A DNA stretch of 64,000 bases from Podospora pseudocomata (Eukaryota > Ascomycota > Sordariomycetes > Sordariales > Podosporaceae), in NCBI RefSeq assembly GCF_035222375.1, contig NW_026946363.1, forward strand, positions 868,001 through 932,000, given 5' to 3'. Shown piece by piece: positions 11,636 to 22,570 of this stretch (the first letter of the stretch is position 1; each line of letters starts with the position of its first letter). The position numbers were made by a program, and so were the translations under genes. The notes under the pieces were generated by a model. It was not told the origin of the DNA. It made no database searches and was given only the letters and a program-made list of their open reading frames with translations.

Positions 11636-13260
11636 TCAAAGCTCGTCATGCTCTGCGGCAGGCCTGGCCCCGCACTGCTCGGCAGCACCAGTCTGGCACT
11701 CTGGTTCGGGATCCGTGGCCTCGGTCGCGGAGGACTCGGGTGGAACTCGAGTGGCGTTCTCTTCGGGAGTCAGAGGAGTGGGTTCCTCGCTGGTGGCGGC
11801 CTCAGTCGCGTCGGGGGTGTCCGCAGCAGTCGGGTCCGCCTCGGGCTCCGGAGTAGCCGGTGTGGGCTGCTCCACCGAGATGGCCACAATGCCCTCGGGA
11901 AGCTTCTTCTTGGAACCCTCGCCCATACGAATGGCGTCGATCCAGCTCTCCACCGTGGTGTGCGCAAAGTCGGCACCCTCAAAGTGGCGCCACCAGCCCC
12001 TGCGGGCGTTGATGGCGATGATCTCCACCTCGTTGGTGAGATCGAGGGCCCTGAGGAGAGGGGCGGCGCCGTTGATGCTGGTGGGTACCTCGTAGAAGGG
12101 GAAGAGGTTGCGCTTGCCTTGGGCGTATTTGAAGGAGAGTTGGGCCAGGCTGTCGAGTGCCTTCTTGGCCGAGTCGCTTTCGCTGTTGGAGACAAAGGCA
12201 AGGACGCAGGTGTGAGACTTTTCGGTCAGGCACTCTTTGATCAGCTTCTCCTGGGAGTTGATGGTGGGAATGGGCAAGGCCTTCTCGATGATGACGGGGG
12301 CTTCTTGTGTTGGAACATCGGGCTCGGATTCGGCTGTGGATGACGACTCGGATGAATCGGCCTTCTTCTCGGTCTTCTTCTCAGTCTTCTTCTCAGCTTT
12401 CTTTTCCTTCTTTGCAGCCTTGGGCTTAGCAGGCGCTGGGTCAGGGTTGGGCGCTCCGGCTTGCGAGAGGAATGTGACCAAAGCCTCCTTCTTGAGCTCT
12501 CCGTCGTAGGTTACCGCTGGGGCATCTCCGCCCGGCAGAAGGATAAGGGTGGGATACTTGGTGATGCCGAACTTCTCCACGGCCTTGGCCTGAGTATTCC
12601 GCACCTGTCCGACTGTGATCACGTCGAGGAAGTCAATGGCAATGCTCTTGAGCAAGGAGGATGTGGTCCCCTTGTCAGTAAAGAGAAGAGCCTTTGGGGC
12701 GTCCTTCTCGTCATCCAAGAACTTATCCAGGGTCTTGTCCTCAACCTTGACAACGTGGTTGTTCATGGCTTGCACCACAGCCTCGACAATACCGCTTGCT
12801 GTTCTTTGGCCATTGTAGTCTTGCACCATCGGCTTGCCACCTCCCTTCTTTGGCCTGACAATCTTGAGCGTTGGGAAGCCCTGCACGCCCATCTGACCGC
12901 AGAATTGCTTGTTGGCATCATCATCGCAGTCCACCGCGGCTACCTTGGCGATCCCAGCCAGGTTCTTGGCAGCCTTTTCGTAGGCTGGCTGAAGGTTCTT
13001 GCAGTGGCCGCACCATGGGGCATAGAATTCGACAATCTTGAGCGGAGGAGGTTAGCTGAAGAAAGCTCCAAGTGTTTGTCTGCCAAGCTACAAGGTTCAA
13101 TATCACTTACAGAGGTATGGTTGCTCTTAGCAATCAGTCTGTCATAGCTCTTCGCATCCACCTGCAAGACAGGAGACTTCTTGGAGTAGAGACCAGCCTG
13201 AGCTCCTGGAAGCGCAGACAGCAGGGCAACTGCCACGGCACAGAGTGTGGGGTGATGCAT
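11636..13260 (-). CDS. ER protein disulfide isomerase, P5/Mpd1-like, HDEL-tailed
   Basis: Two exons (13260-13111 and 13036-11636, reading on the minus strand) give 516 aa. The intron runs gtaagt...caag with a GCTAAC branch site, and the join yields [18 protein letters not shown] signal peptide (about 1-22) leads to a thioredoxin domain with the active site CGHC at 59-62. A second, redox-inactive thioredoxin-like region follows (about 150-235, with [16 protein letters not shown]). Then comes a Lys/Glu- and Ser-rich linker containing EKKT repeats, a third alpha/beta region, and an acidic Pro/Thr/Glu-rich tail ending in HDEL. The protein should form and reshuffle disulfides in the ER lumen, with HDEL for retrieval. 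It is related to PDIA6/P5 and yeast Mpd1. It is divergent from vta1, 630 bp away. Confidence 0.92.
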
Positions 13261-13890
13261 GATGCCTGCTCTACCACAGCGGCTTGCTTGTTGCGAGTGT
13301 TCTGCTCGTGTGGATAGCGAGAGTGGAAGATGGATGGGCTAATAGACGTAGTATAAATATAGAAGGTGTGGAGTTTTTTATCAAGTGAACACAAAGGAGA
13401 AGCAAGAGAAGACACTGGGCGGCAAAGAAGCAAAGACAACTAGTTCACCAGCCTTGCTCCCTGGGATGTCTTCACTGGGCATATATGATCAGATGATACA
13501 CAGGACGAAGGTGAGTTCACTGCCTAAATAAAAGCTGGCATCTTTCCATGTTTAGCAAAAGAACACATTTCCAATGCTGTGACGCCGGTGCCACCTGCGA
13601 TTGATGGAGAATCGACCAGAAGCAAGAGCATGGACCATCTCGTGGCTTTAGCTCCCTGCCCATGTGCCCCTCGGTCTGGACAGCGGAATGTGGGGTAGAC
13701 TTGGCAGCCAGGTGCTCCAACATCGAGGAGCAACTGGCGCTGGAGCTGACGACTTCCAACCAGGCAGACAGATCTAGGAGCGACAAACAGGATTAGGGAT
13801 ATTGCTAGATATTTTCTCATTGTCAAACTCTCAGTCAACAACTTCTCTGCCTCACGTTTGCGATAGTGCCTACCTGCCTACCTATCCACG
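13261..13890. promoter_or_regulatory. Divergent promoter region, PDI / vta1
   Basis: These 630 bp separate two divergent starts. A TATAAATATA run near 13350-13360, about 90 bp from the PDI start, is a possible core element on either strand. No other motif is clear. Confidence 0.35.
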
Positions 13891-15231
13891 ATGGACGCCA
13901 TTCCCGCGGCCATCAAACAGGCCGATATCAACCTCTGGAAATGCGCCGCCAAAGCTGTGCAGCTCCAAAATGTGAAGCCCATCATCGCGTACTGGTGTGA
14001 ATACTGGGTGGTCAGACAAATTCTGGCGAGACAACTGCATCTTGCCGATGAAGAGACTCTCAACTATACAACGACCTTGATGGACAAGCTGGAAGAGGTG
14101 CGTGCCAACGTCCTGCCAGCAATCTATAAACCCTGCGCTAACGTTGATGTTTCATGACAGACTAAGCAGGAATATGCCCACGAGGAAGCTATCATGGACG
14201 ATGCCGCCAGCCAAGCCTATGTCGAACAATTCGCCCAAGAGACCCTCGACCGTGCCGAGAGAGTGGTCAAGGCCAACAAAGTTACCCAACAAACAGCGAC
14301 GACGTTTGACGCAGCTGCTACCTTCTTTCACCTTGTTAATATCTGGGGGACTCCGGATGCAGAGACACAGCAAAAGATCAAATATGCCAAGTGGAACGCC
14401 GCGCGGATTGTCAAGGCGATCAAGGAAGGCAAGGACCCAAATGAGTCCAACCCAAAGCTGGAGGAACTCGAACAACCCGCTCCCCCACCCTTGGACCACG
14501 ATGATCCGGAAGTTCAGGGTCTGACGGACACTCCATACGGCGCCGGGCCAAGATCAGTGACAGTGGAGGATGTTCCCGACGTGGATCTGCGTAGAGATGC
14601 TGCCGGCGTATCGTTACCGCAGAGCCCTGTTTCTGCCGGACCACCATCAGCGTGGGGGGATGAGCTCAAGTTACCAGGAGTGCCAACACAGCTCAATGAT
14701 CCGGCGCCCAGATCGCCTTCTATTCCGTCACCAATCTCTCCACCGTCGCATAATCCAGCCAACTACCAAGGAGCCCCTGATCTCTCATCACCAGTTACCG
14801 GACCGACCTGGACGCAGTCGCAGCCTAGTCCATTGGACACGCCTCCTCCCGTATCATGGTCACAACCCCCGACTCAACCACCTCCCACCACCGGGTGGAC
14901 GCCATCTCCTGCGGCTCAACAACAGCCCTACGCCCCACCATCAGCGCCTCCAACCTTTGCTATGAACAACCCGTCGACAGCTGCAGTGGCTTCCCCGCCC
15001 GTCAGCCCTCCTACGAATCCTTATTACATGAACATGACACCAACAGCTCATACCACACATCCACCTGCGCCCGCCGCGTACGCACCTGCTCAAAGTGGCC
15101 TCGTGGACGAAGCTGCCATGGTTGGGGCTCAAAAGCATGCCAAATGGGCTATATCTGCGCTGAACTTTGAGGATGTGCCGACAGCGGTGAAAGAGCTGCG
15201 GAGGGCATTGGAGCTTCTTGGTGCGACATAG
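13891..15231 (+). CDS. vta1: ESCRT-associated factor Vta1 (LIP5)
   Basis: Two exons, 13891-14097 and 14161-15231 (intron gtgcgt...gacag), give 425 aa. The first 160 residues form the N-terminal alpha-helical Vta1 domain with its paired MIT-like bundles (YWCEYWVVRQIL, AATFFHLVNIWG, KIKYAKWNAARI). Residues about 180-375 are a Pro/Ser/Gln-rich flexible linker. The last 40 residues (AQKHAKWAISALNFEDVPTA...) are the Vta1 C-terminal domain that dimerises and binds Vps4. In yeast Vta1 activates the Vps4 ATPase, which recycles ESCRT-III during multivesicular body sorting at endosomes. Both end domains and the linker design match, so the assignment is firm. Confidence 0.93.
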
Positions 15232-17263
15232 CTGGATTGTGATACCATTGGTAATAACGATTATATGCAACTAATGCATCACCCCCGTCAACTACGTCTA
15301 CATGTGGATTTCCTTGGGAGGCCGTAGCGCCCGAGCCGGCGTTCAGCGTTTGTAATATGACCTTGTCTTGCGAGCGGTTCTTCTCGAAACCAGACTGTCG
15401 GATCCTGAGGCAGCGCCTTGCTGCATGTCTCTGACAAGGGCGAAGGCTAGAACCGGAGGGGTGGCCAGCAGTTCGTTGCGAGCCACAGAGGTGTCACAAG
15501 CGCCATCTGGTGTAACGAGTGCAACAGACCGCGAGCGCACAGCAGACGCAGGCAGTGTATGAAGTTGACAAGCTGGCTCCATACGAGCCCCATGACATGA
15601 CTTTTGACAGGGCCTGCTCCGGCAGGCTAGAGTGAGGAGATGCAAAACATCATGTCTGTGGTTCTGCATGTCTATCAGTCGTTTCTGCATTGGACTGACA
15701 CTTGACAACCTTGCGAGAAGGTTGGTGCAGGTCTGGGGTCTCTGAGTGGTTCGGTCCGAATTGCCTTGTTTATTTCAAGCAGGTGGCAGGTTGTAGCTAG
15801 GAGAATGGCTCAGTTACTGGGCGTGTGTCTTGGTGGGGAAGACTTTGTCTGTAATGTAGCGAGTTCAGAAGGAATTGTATAAATGCATCAACGAATCGCG
15901 TGTTTCCCATTGCCTGTTTGCCCCGGTGACGCCCACACGAGTCAACGAAAACAGACCTCATACCGAAAGCTCAGGCGGGAATTGATTGAAGCTCGCAGTT
16001 GCAGCTCCTTCTCCGTCGTACATGCGACTCATTCGTTTATCGTCTTCGCTCTTCTTCTTCGCTTCTGTCATTCTTACAATATCACCTTACTTCCTATTGT
16101 TTCTGCGACTTGCAGTCGAGGTTACAGCTCCACTCACTTCCGCCCCCGAATTACAAGTACAGGTTCGGTGAACAGCTGGCGGTGGTTTGGGGTCGGTATC
16201 TGGCCTGCCCTGGTCGCGCGGTGTGCCTTGCGTTACTACACACCCTGTAGTAGGTAGAGTGCCTCGCCTCTTGGACGCTTCACTTTTGTACGGCACCCTG
16301 TGATCGACATTGGGCACAACTAGGTGGATGAAGAATCGAGTAGTTTCAGCTGCTGTGATATAAGTCTACCTAGCTACTGGGTTCATATCTACGACTCAAA
16401 AGCATAACCCATCTGTCATTTTTTCTACGGTACGCCACTATCTGTGCTCGCCTGTACAAAGAGAAGCTAACAATCCGGCTTATATAGATTCACAAAGAAA
16501 GTCGACCGCCAACAATCAAAGATGGATAACGGCGACAGCACCTGCAACAGCAACTACACGTTCAGCAGCAGCAGCGGGTGCTTGTCTTCATCTACAACCT
16601 CCACCAGCTCTTCGACCGACTGGAGGCCACGGGTTTATACCCCTTTGCCACATGTACATGTGCCAGTGGCAACTATTTCAACCACGAGATGCGCAAGCCA
16701 ACGTTGAAACTGGTGGACTTGGCCATGGCACTGGGTCTGGGATTTTAAGGAGGTTTTGTTGGATGACCTAGACTTTCAAAATGCTCGTTTGAAAAGTCAC
16801 CACATGCCGGTTTTTGAAACCAACAGAAGAATCAGATCAGCCAAATCGATTAGAGAGTAGCACCGTACAAGCCTGATATGCAAACGAAACGCTCTTTCCT
16901 TCAGTGACATGCAGCAGGGCCACGCACCTTCCCTGAGGATTGATGTCATCACATCTCGGGACCGGTCGTTTGAGGTTTAGGTTCTGCATCCAGAGCAAGA
17001 ATTTTACTATCAATGCTACTGTTCTGATTGATTTGCTAAAGCTGCTGTTTCCAGAACTCACCTCTGACTTTGTGGCACAAGGGTGTCTGGCAAATGGTGT
17101 TTTTGATGTGTTTTCTTCCACCGATTTCTTCGCTCATTTCCAAGATATAAATTCGTTTTCTTTCACGATTTTTAACACGAGTCAACATATCATATTTCCT
17201 TTTGGCTTGACGCCCATCACCTATTACTCATTGATTCTCTATTTTGCTAGATCAACATACACC
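15232..17263. other. 2 kb intergenic region with a possible coding remnant
   Basis: No complete gene is supported. At about 16530-16731 one plus-strand frame reads like protein (starting RRQHLQQQLHVQQQQ, then a hydrophobic/charged stretch ending MALGLGF) but has no in-frame ATG at its front. It may be a gene fragment. The right end is the promoter side of the LPMO-like gene. Confidence 0.35.
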
Positions 17264-18339
17264 ATGTCGACGGTCAGTTTGACCATTGGCTTGGCCGCCA
17301 TGTGCCTTGTATCTGGTATACAAGCACATGTGGTGATGCACACTCCCGAATCATACGGCCTCCACGAGGGCACCCCACTCCTTCAAGTCAACCCGCTCGA
17401 TGGCGTCACTCACAAGCACCCTCGTTCAACTAATAATTTCCATCACAATGGACTCACTGTCATGGAGGCTGGAAATGTCACCAACGTCAATTTTACTGGC
17501 GGCGCTCAACACGGAGGCGGCTCATGCCAGTTCAGCATCACGTACGATACTCCCGACAATGGACAGTTGAACGAGAACACAAGGTTCAAGACTATATACA
17601 ACATCATCGGGGGCTGTCCGGCGCAGTTTACGAATGAGATGGCAAACCTACCTGCGCCATATCATGATGCTGAGCAACGACTAGACACTGAGCATTGTGG
17701 TAATGACACTGTGACACTGAATTTAATGGCATGAGGAATTTCCTGGTACTTTTGGCCGAAGTTTTATGTATCATGGAATTGATCACTGAGACTATGGTTT
17801 TGACGATATTTATAGCTTGAAAAATGGTCCCACGATGTTTACCTCATCAGCTACCCTTGTTATCGTCTCTTCAACGGTATTTCCGACTTTTACTCTGGGT
17901 TTGTCTGTCAATGTCACTCACTTACTCTCTTCTACGGTGACGCTAGGGACTGGAACCACCACTATCGGAGTACCATCCATAACGCCAACAAATACGGTCA
18001 CAGTCTCATCTACTGGCGAAGTCTGCGAACCCGACACCTTTACACCAGCAGTCACCAACACAGCCCCTGCAACCCCCACCACCCCCGGAGGAAACTACAC
18101 CGCCAGTAGCCACCACCTCAACCAAAAAGCCCGGAATCACTTCCATATTCCCCATCGATGACACGACGCTCACAACCTCGATTCTCTCAACCACACCCCT
18201 CCCGCTCGCTACGGCTCCACTGCCAGGATCAATCCAGATGCCCAAGCCAGCGGCCAACGCGGTCCCGTGCACAAAGCAAGAGCGAGGAGGAGGAGGCTTC
18301 GTTTCTTTGGTGAAGTTTGGGAACGATAAGGGAGTATAG
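17264..18339 (+). pseudogene. Decayed LPMO-like secreted protein gene
   Basis: The first 471 bases (17264-17734) encode a normal-looking start: a signal peptide of about 21 residues ending GIQA, then a mature N-terminus beginning with His. This is the layout of lytic polysaccharide monooxygenases, whose first His forms the copper brace. The segments FTGGAQHGGGSCQFS and YNIIGGCPAQF match a fungal LPMO/chitin-binding-like family. The frame then stops at 17734 where relatives carry the aromatic AWTWFN-x-GNREMYMNCA block, which I cannot find. Shorter plus-strand frames downstream (to 18339) still hold plausible Thr/Ser-rich tail sequence such as LKNGPTMF and a Cys-containing end, in at least two different frames. 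I infer deletion plus frameshifts in a host gene. An unusual intron pattern or a short functional product cannot be excluded. Confidence 0.6.
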
Positions 18340-18566
18340 AATCATGATGGGGCAGTTGGTAATACGCTTGGGCAGTAGAGTTTTTTGGAGATTGTAATTA
18401 TAGCTGATTAGGTCGCAATATCACAGTTTTGTGTTTGAAATTTGCTAGAGGTGTTATCATTATCTTTGGTGAACCGAGCTTCAAAGTAAAAGGCAAGTCA
18501 GCCTCCTACCTACTTATCCTTTATGGCTGGTTTATGAACTATCATTTGAAGCCTATCGGCAAGATA

Positions 18567-20072
18567 TCATCGAGGAAGACTACGCTCACATGTTGGCGTG
18601 GGGTCATTTCGTTGAGGTCCATGCTCATGGCCTACTTGTGCAGCAACAAGAGCAGCATACTCCCTCATACCCACGCTCCCATCCCTCAACCCAGCCCTAA
18701 CTCGGAAAGAATCAGGGTGATATCGTGCAAGATCAGTGTCAAGCTTCACCGCGGGCAGTTCAACCTGCTCAGAGTCCTCCGAATCACCCGACGAGGTCAC
18801 GGTAGTTAGACTCACGTGGTGTTCTTTACCCTTGCCCTTACCTTCTTGCTCGGGCACAACAGAGGTAACATACAACCACCTGTTCCCCGTCCAGACCTTT
18901 GTCTGCCTCAACTCCCGCTCATCAGAGGCCACCTCCCTCAACAACCCCAACGCCAACATCAACCCGACACCCTCCCACCAAACCCCCGTAAACGGCACCC
19001 AAAACTCCTCCCTTGCAACTATTCCCCCCCTCAAATCCCACTCCTTCCCCAACCCTCCATCCTCCCTCATCCGTCGCAAAATCCACAAAATCCCCAACCC
19101 GCACTGCCTCAACCTCTCCTCCTCCTCCAGCGTTTTATTTCCTTTGCGAAAACACCCCCCCCACCCAGCACACAAATCCTCCAACAACCCCCTCAAACTA
19201 ACAACCCACACCCCCGTCCTCAGTATCCCCTCCCTCCAACCTCTGAACTGTTCCACTCTATTCACCCCAAGCGGGCTCACCCGTCCCAGCCTCTCAAACA
19301 TCTCCCGAGTCACAGTCCTGATCTTTACCGCCCTAATCTTCCCCTCTATTCCTACCCCGATCATGCCAGGACAAGAAGGGATCAAGACACAATGCGGACT
19401 GGCCGCCGCCCACGACTTGATAACCGGCACGTCGTCGTCCGTGCAAGATATGGAGACATGTCGGGGTAGGAAGTTTACGTGGGGGGGGACGTAACCCCAT
19501 ATCGCCATCGCGGCCGTCCCGGTGACCATGTACCGCGTGTGAGAGAGGATATGATGTAGCATGTCCAGTGTTTTCTTCAGGGTGGGGATGGACATGACCG
19601 ATTGGGAAAGTCTAGGGGGGGAGGAGGGGGGTCGTCTTGTTGGTGCTGGAGGGTGGTTTCTCACCTGCTGTTGAGACTCTGAGGCAGTCGCTGTCGCTGT
19701 CGTGTCCCAAGGCGTGGTGGGTAGTGACTTTCTGTTCTGACGACCAGCATCAGTGACATTTGGTCCCCATGTCTTCTTCGACACTCTAGCACGGCTCCGC
19801 TTGATACGAGATCTCGAGTTTGATGGCTCTGGATCTGGCTCCGCCTGGGACTTCTCTTTGCCCGCAAAATCTCTAACAACTGCTTCTAGTTCCGACGGCG
19901 TGTAGCTGCGATCGTCACTAATGTCACAGTTCCCAGCAAAGCAGAGAAGATGGCACATTATGTTTGTGAGAAAAGTCCGGAAAGGCGCCATCTTGAAGTC
20001 TGAAAGAAGTATGCCAGCGTACTTCCCATGTCTGGTACCCATTTGTTCAAATACCTCTAATAATCTGCACAT
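18567..20072 (-). CDS. Uncharacterised fungal protein, possible nucleotidyltransferase-like fold
   Basis: A single open frame of 501 aa that I do not recognise. Residues about 60-165 are basic and Ser/Pro-rich, probably disordered. The core (about 160-400) starts with SIPTLKKTLDMLHHILSHTRYMVTGTAAMAIWGYV, where the helix, then GTAAMAIWG, then a strand with acidic residues faintly recall fungal nucleotidyltransferase-like proteins (G-x-A-x-x-x-x-G). This is only a resemblance, and no clear catalytic triad is visible. Trp is plentiful, which argues for real coding. The start could be at 20072, 20042 or 19991; the last begins MAPFRTFLTN. It is close to the decayed LPMO-like gene and tail to tail with it. 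Confidence 0.6.
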   Translation of the reverse strand: MCRLLEVFEQMGTRHGKYAGILLSDFKMAPFRTFLTNIMCHLLCFAGNCDISDDRSYTPSELEAVVRDFAGKEKSQAEPDPEPSNSRSRIKRSRARVSKKTWGPNVTDAGRQNRKSLPTTPWDTTATATASESQQQVRNHPPAPTRRPPSSPPRLSQSVMSIPTLKKTLDMLHHILSHTRYMVTGTAAMAIWGYVPPHVNFLPRHVSISCTDDDVPVIKSWAAASPHCVLIPSCPGMIGVGIEGKIRAVKIRTVTREMFERLGRVSPLGVNRVEQFRGWREGILRTGVWVVSLRGLLEDLCAGWGGCFRKGNKTLEEEERLRQCGLGILWILRRMREDGGLGKEWDLRGGIVAREEFWVPFTGVWWEGVGLMLALGLLREVASDERELRQTKVWTGNRWLYVTSVVPEQEGKGKGKEHHVSLTTVTSSGDSEDSEQVELPAVKLDTDLARYHPDSFRVRAGLRDGSVGMREYAALVAAQVGHEHGPQRNDPTPTCERSLPR

Positions 20073-20413
20073 AGAAGAGGAAAATTACTCACAACGCACA
20101 TATTCTGCCAGCAGCTTCTCAAGACAAGTCCATTGTTCACCGGTCTGGCTTGTTCTGGATAGCCTGCACACAAAGCTCCGACCGTCGAGGCACCACTCGA
20201 AAACTCACCGTCCAGAGGAATAAAGAAAAAAACACATCGGTGGCTATTGCTGGTTTCGTCTCGTCAATGTACCCGGAGGACCAAATGAATCTCTTTTTAC
20301 GCTGCTACCTGTCTAGCTTGATGAGTTGCCCTTGCCCGCCTAACGCCTAGTCATACAGCGAACGCCCCGAAAAACTGCCCGCCGAAGGGGTATGTAGAAT
20401 TAGTCGTCAATGT
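20073..20413. other. Short intergenic region
   Basis: 341 bp between two minus-strand genes. It should contain the promoter of the uncharacterised protein and the 3' UTR of rpn11. I see no gene. Confidence 0.45.
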
Positions 20414-21578
20414 TCAAAGTTCATCCTCCACATCCATTTCGTCCCCATTCGCTTTGCCATTGGCACCTGGAGTGTCCTTCTTTGGCATCGTCGCCTCCTT
20501 GTCGATCATCTGCCTTGACACCGCCACGATGTTGTCCTCGATCAGCTGTTGTCCGACATCTTCCAAATGCTTCTTGGGGTCCAGCTTGCCGACATAGCGC
20601 GTCTTAAGCTGCTCCTTGGTGAGCTCTGTCTCCTCCTTGACCCTCTTCTCGTATCCCTCTGCAAGACTGACTAGGCGCTCGAGACGATCCTTTGTTCGTT
20701 GACCCTCGCAATGGAAGTCCTCCATCTGAAGCGCCTCTGTCCACTCTTGCTTGTGTAGGTTCATCAACATATTCTCCTCGAGGGCCGTCTTTCTGTAGTT
20801 GATGCCGATCGAGTAGTAGTGGCGGTTAAGGCCATGGATAAGCGCTTGAATAGAGGGCTTGTTCAGATGACCCAAATTGGAAGTGCTTTGCCGGGGTTCC
20901 TGTCCCATGATAAGGGACTGTGGGTTGATCAAACGGAAGGCGTCGATGACGACCTTGCCCTTGACTGACTGGATTGGATCGACGACCACGGCAACAGCAC
21001 GCGGGGTCAGCTGCTCAAAACTCTGCTGGGTATTGATATCGACAGACGAGAGCCAGCACCCGAAACCGGGATGCGAATGGTACCAGCCGACAACCGACTC
21101 GGGCCTGTTTGGGGGTGGGCGGTTAGTCTTGATCCGCCGCTTGCATCAGCACCAGTGATTGTCCCTACCTTCCTGTTTGCCGAAGCATGTCCATCATCTT
21201 GGTCTGGAACACCGGGTCGACGGCCTCCACACTCACACCAGTACCGCTCTGAGGCATCGCAAACACATCGACGACACGAACTGTGAAATCGTCGACAAAT
21301 TCGCCCAGCATTAGACCCATGACTTCCATAGGGACGCCGGCGCGGCCGTGGCGAAGCATTTTGAGGAGGGCGAGGGACGAGATGTAGACGGTCTCGGAGT
21401 TATCGATGAGATTGGTATTATCCTAAGCACTTGATATTAACATCTCGGTGTTTACACATGTGTGGCCAGCCAGGTATGCTGCAGTGGGTAGCTCTGCGGT
21501 TGGTGGAGGACCTACTGTCCCAGGAGCAGCTCCCATGCCCATGCCAGGGCCAGCGAACATGGTTCTCAATCGATCCAT
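20414..21578 (-). CDS. rpn11: 26S proteasome deubiquitinase Rpn11 (JAMM metalloprotease)
   Basis: Three exons on the minus strand, 21578-21516, 21422-21169 and 21104-20414, give 335 aa, the usual length. The start [16 protein letters not shown] and the next exon's [18 protein letters not shown] are typical of fungal Rpn11. The JAMM zinc site is complete: Glu54 in the [13 protein letters not shown] segment, then H115-S-H117 and Asp128 in [15 protein letters not shown]. The C-terminal half ([14 protein letters not shown]..., then a helical region) docks Rpn8 and the lid. The enzyme cuts ubiquitin chains from substrates as they enter the proteasome. Exon 1 is chosen from its phase-0 donor GTAGGT; its exact end is the least certain point. 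It is divergent from the deacetylase gene. Confidence 0.95.
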
Positions 21579-22570
21579 TTCAGCTGCTTTGATGTTTGGG
21601 AATTACTATTTGAAGTGTGAGAAAGGGAAGACAGGTTGGTGCAACCCGTAGCGAAACAGCAGAATGGTTGGTGGAGGTCGTGGTCGGAATGGCTGGAAAG
21701 TTGGTGATGTAGTTGGGAGAGAGCTGATGTCCATCAGCCGCCTACAGCTTGCCCACCAAGGCGCGCTGTGGTTGACGAAAGCTCTGGCAGCCTGCACTAG
21801 CTTACCTAATGCACTGACCGCTATGAGCCGGGAGTTGCTACTGTTTATCGATAAGATCATTTCACCCGTCGTATCACATGCCCCACACGACCTGTCGCTT
21901 GTACAATTTCAGCCTTGCATATACCGCTGCCACAGTTATTAATGTTAGCGCGACAGGGGGCTTTTGGTGGAAGTTGCGCTGGCCGCACTAACATTTACTT
22001 CGCCTGCGGAATTGCATGCCACTTCAAGACCTTACCTTATCCAACCACGGCTCACAAAACAGCTGAGGTAATCTGAGCTAAACATTCGCACCCTTGCACC
22101 CCAGCCACAGCGCCGCCAAGATGGATCCACTAATCTCAGCCTTGTTGAATCTGCGGGAGCCACGGCGGCGGCGTGGAATTGGTGAATTGCCTTCCTCGCT
22201 GGTCGCGGCAGCTCATGGCCTTTCCGCAGAACATCAACTTTTCCCCCACACACAAAACGGCGGCGCTGACTTTGATTCTCCTACCTTTTTGTTGAGCCAC
22301 GGCAGCGAAAGAAGCTACATCAAATACGAAGACGATACTCGCATCAATCTTCTCAACCGGCCCTCTCACCCTGGCCGCGCGAAACTTGACTGGGACTCGA
22401 GCCGCGACCCAGATCCCGGCTTCGAACCCATTCCTTTCTGCCCACCGCTGCTGAGCCCGATCCGGTTTTTGCCTTCTTCACGAGAACACGAGCATCACGA
22501 ACTTGACGAGCTTTGCGAAACGAAGGAACCCCCCCCGCAACACACATTCTCATCCATTTGCTTTGCAACA
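21579..22570. promoter_or_regulatory. Divergent region between rpn11 and the histone deacetylase
   Basis: The 992 bp hold the promoters of both genes. The right 450 bp form an open frame in phase with the deacetylase and begin with an ATG at 22121, so part may be translated as an N-terminal extension (see findings). Confidence 0.4.
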
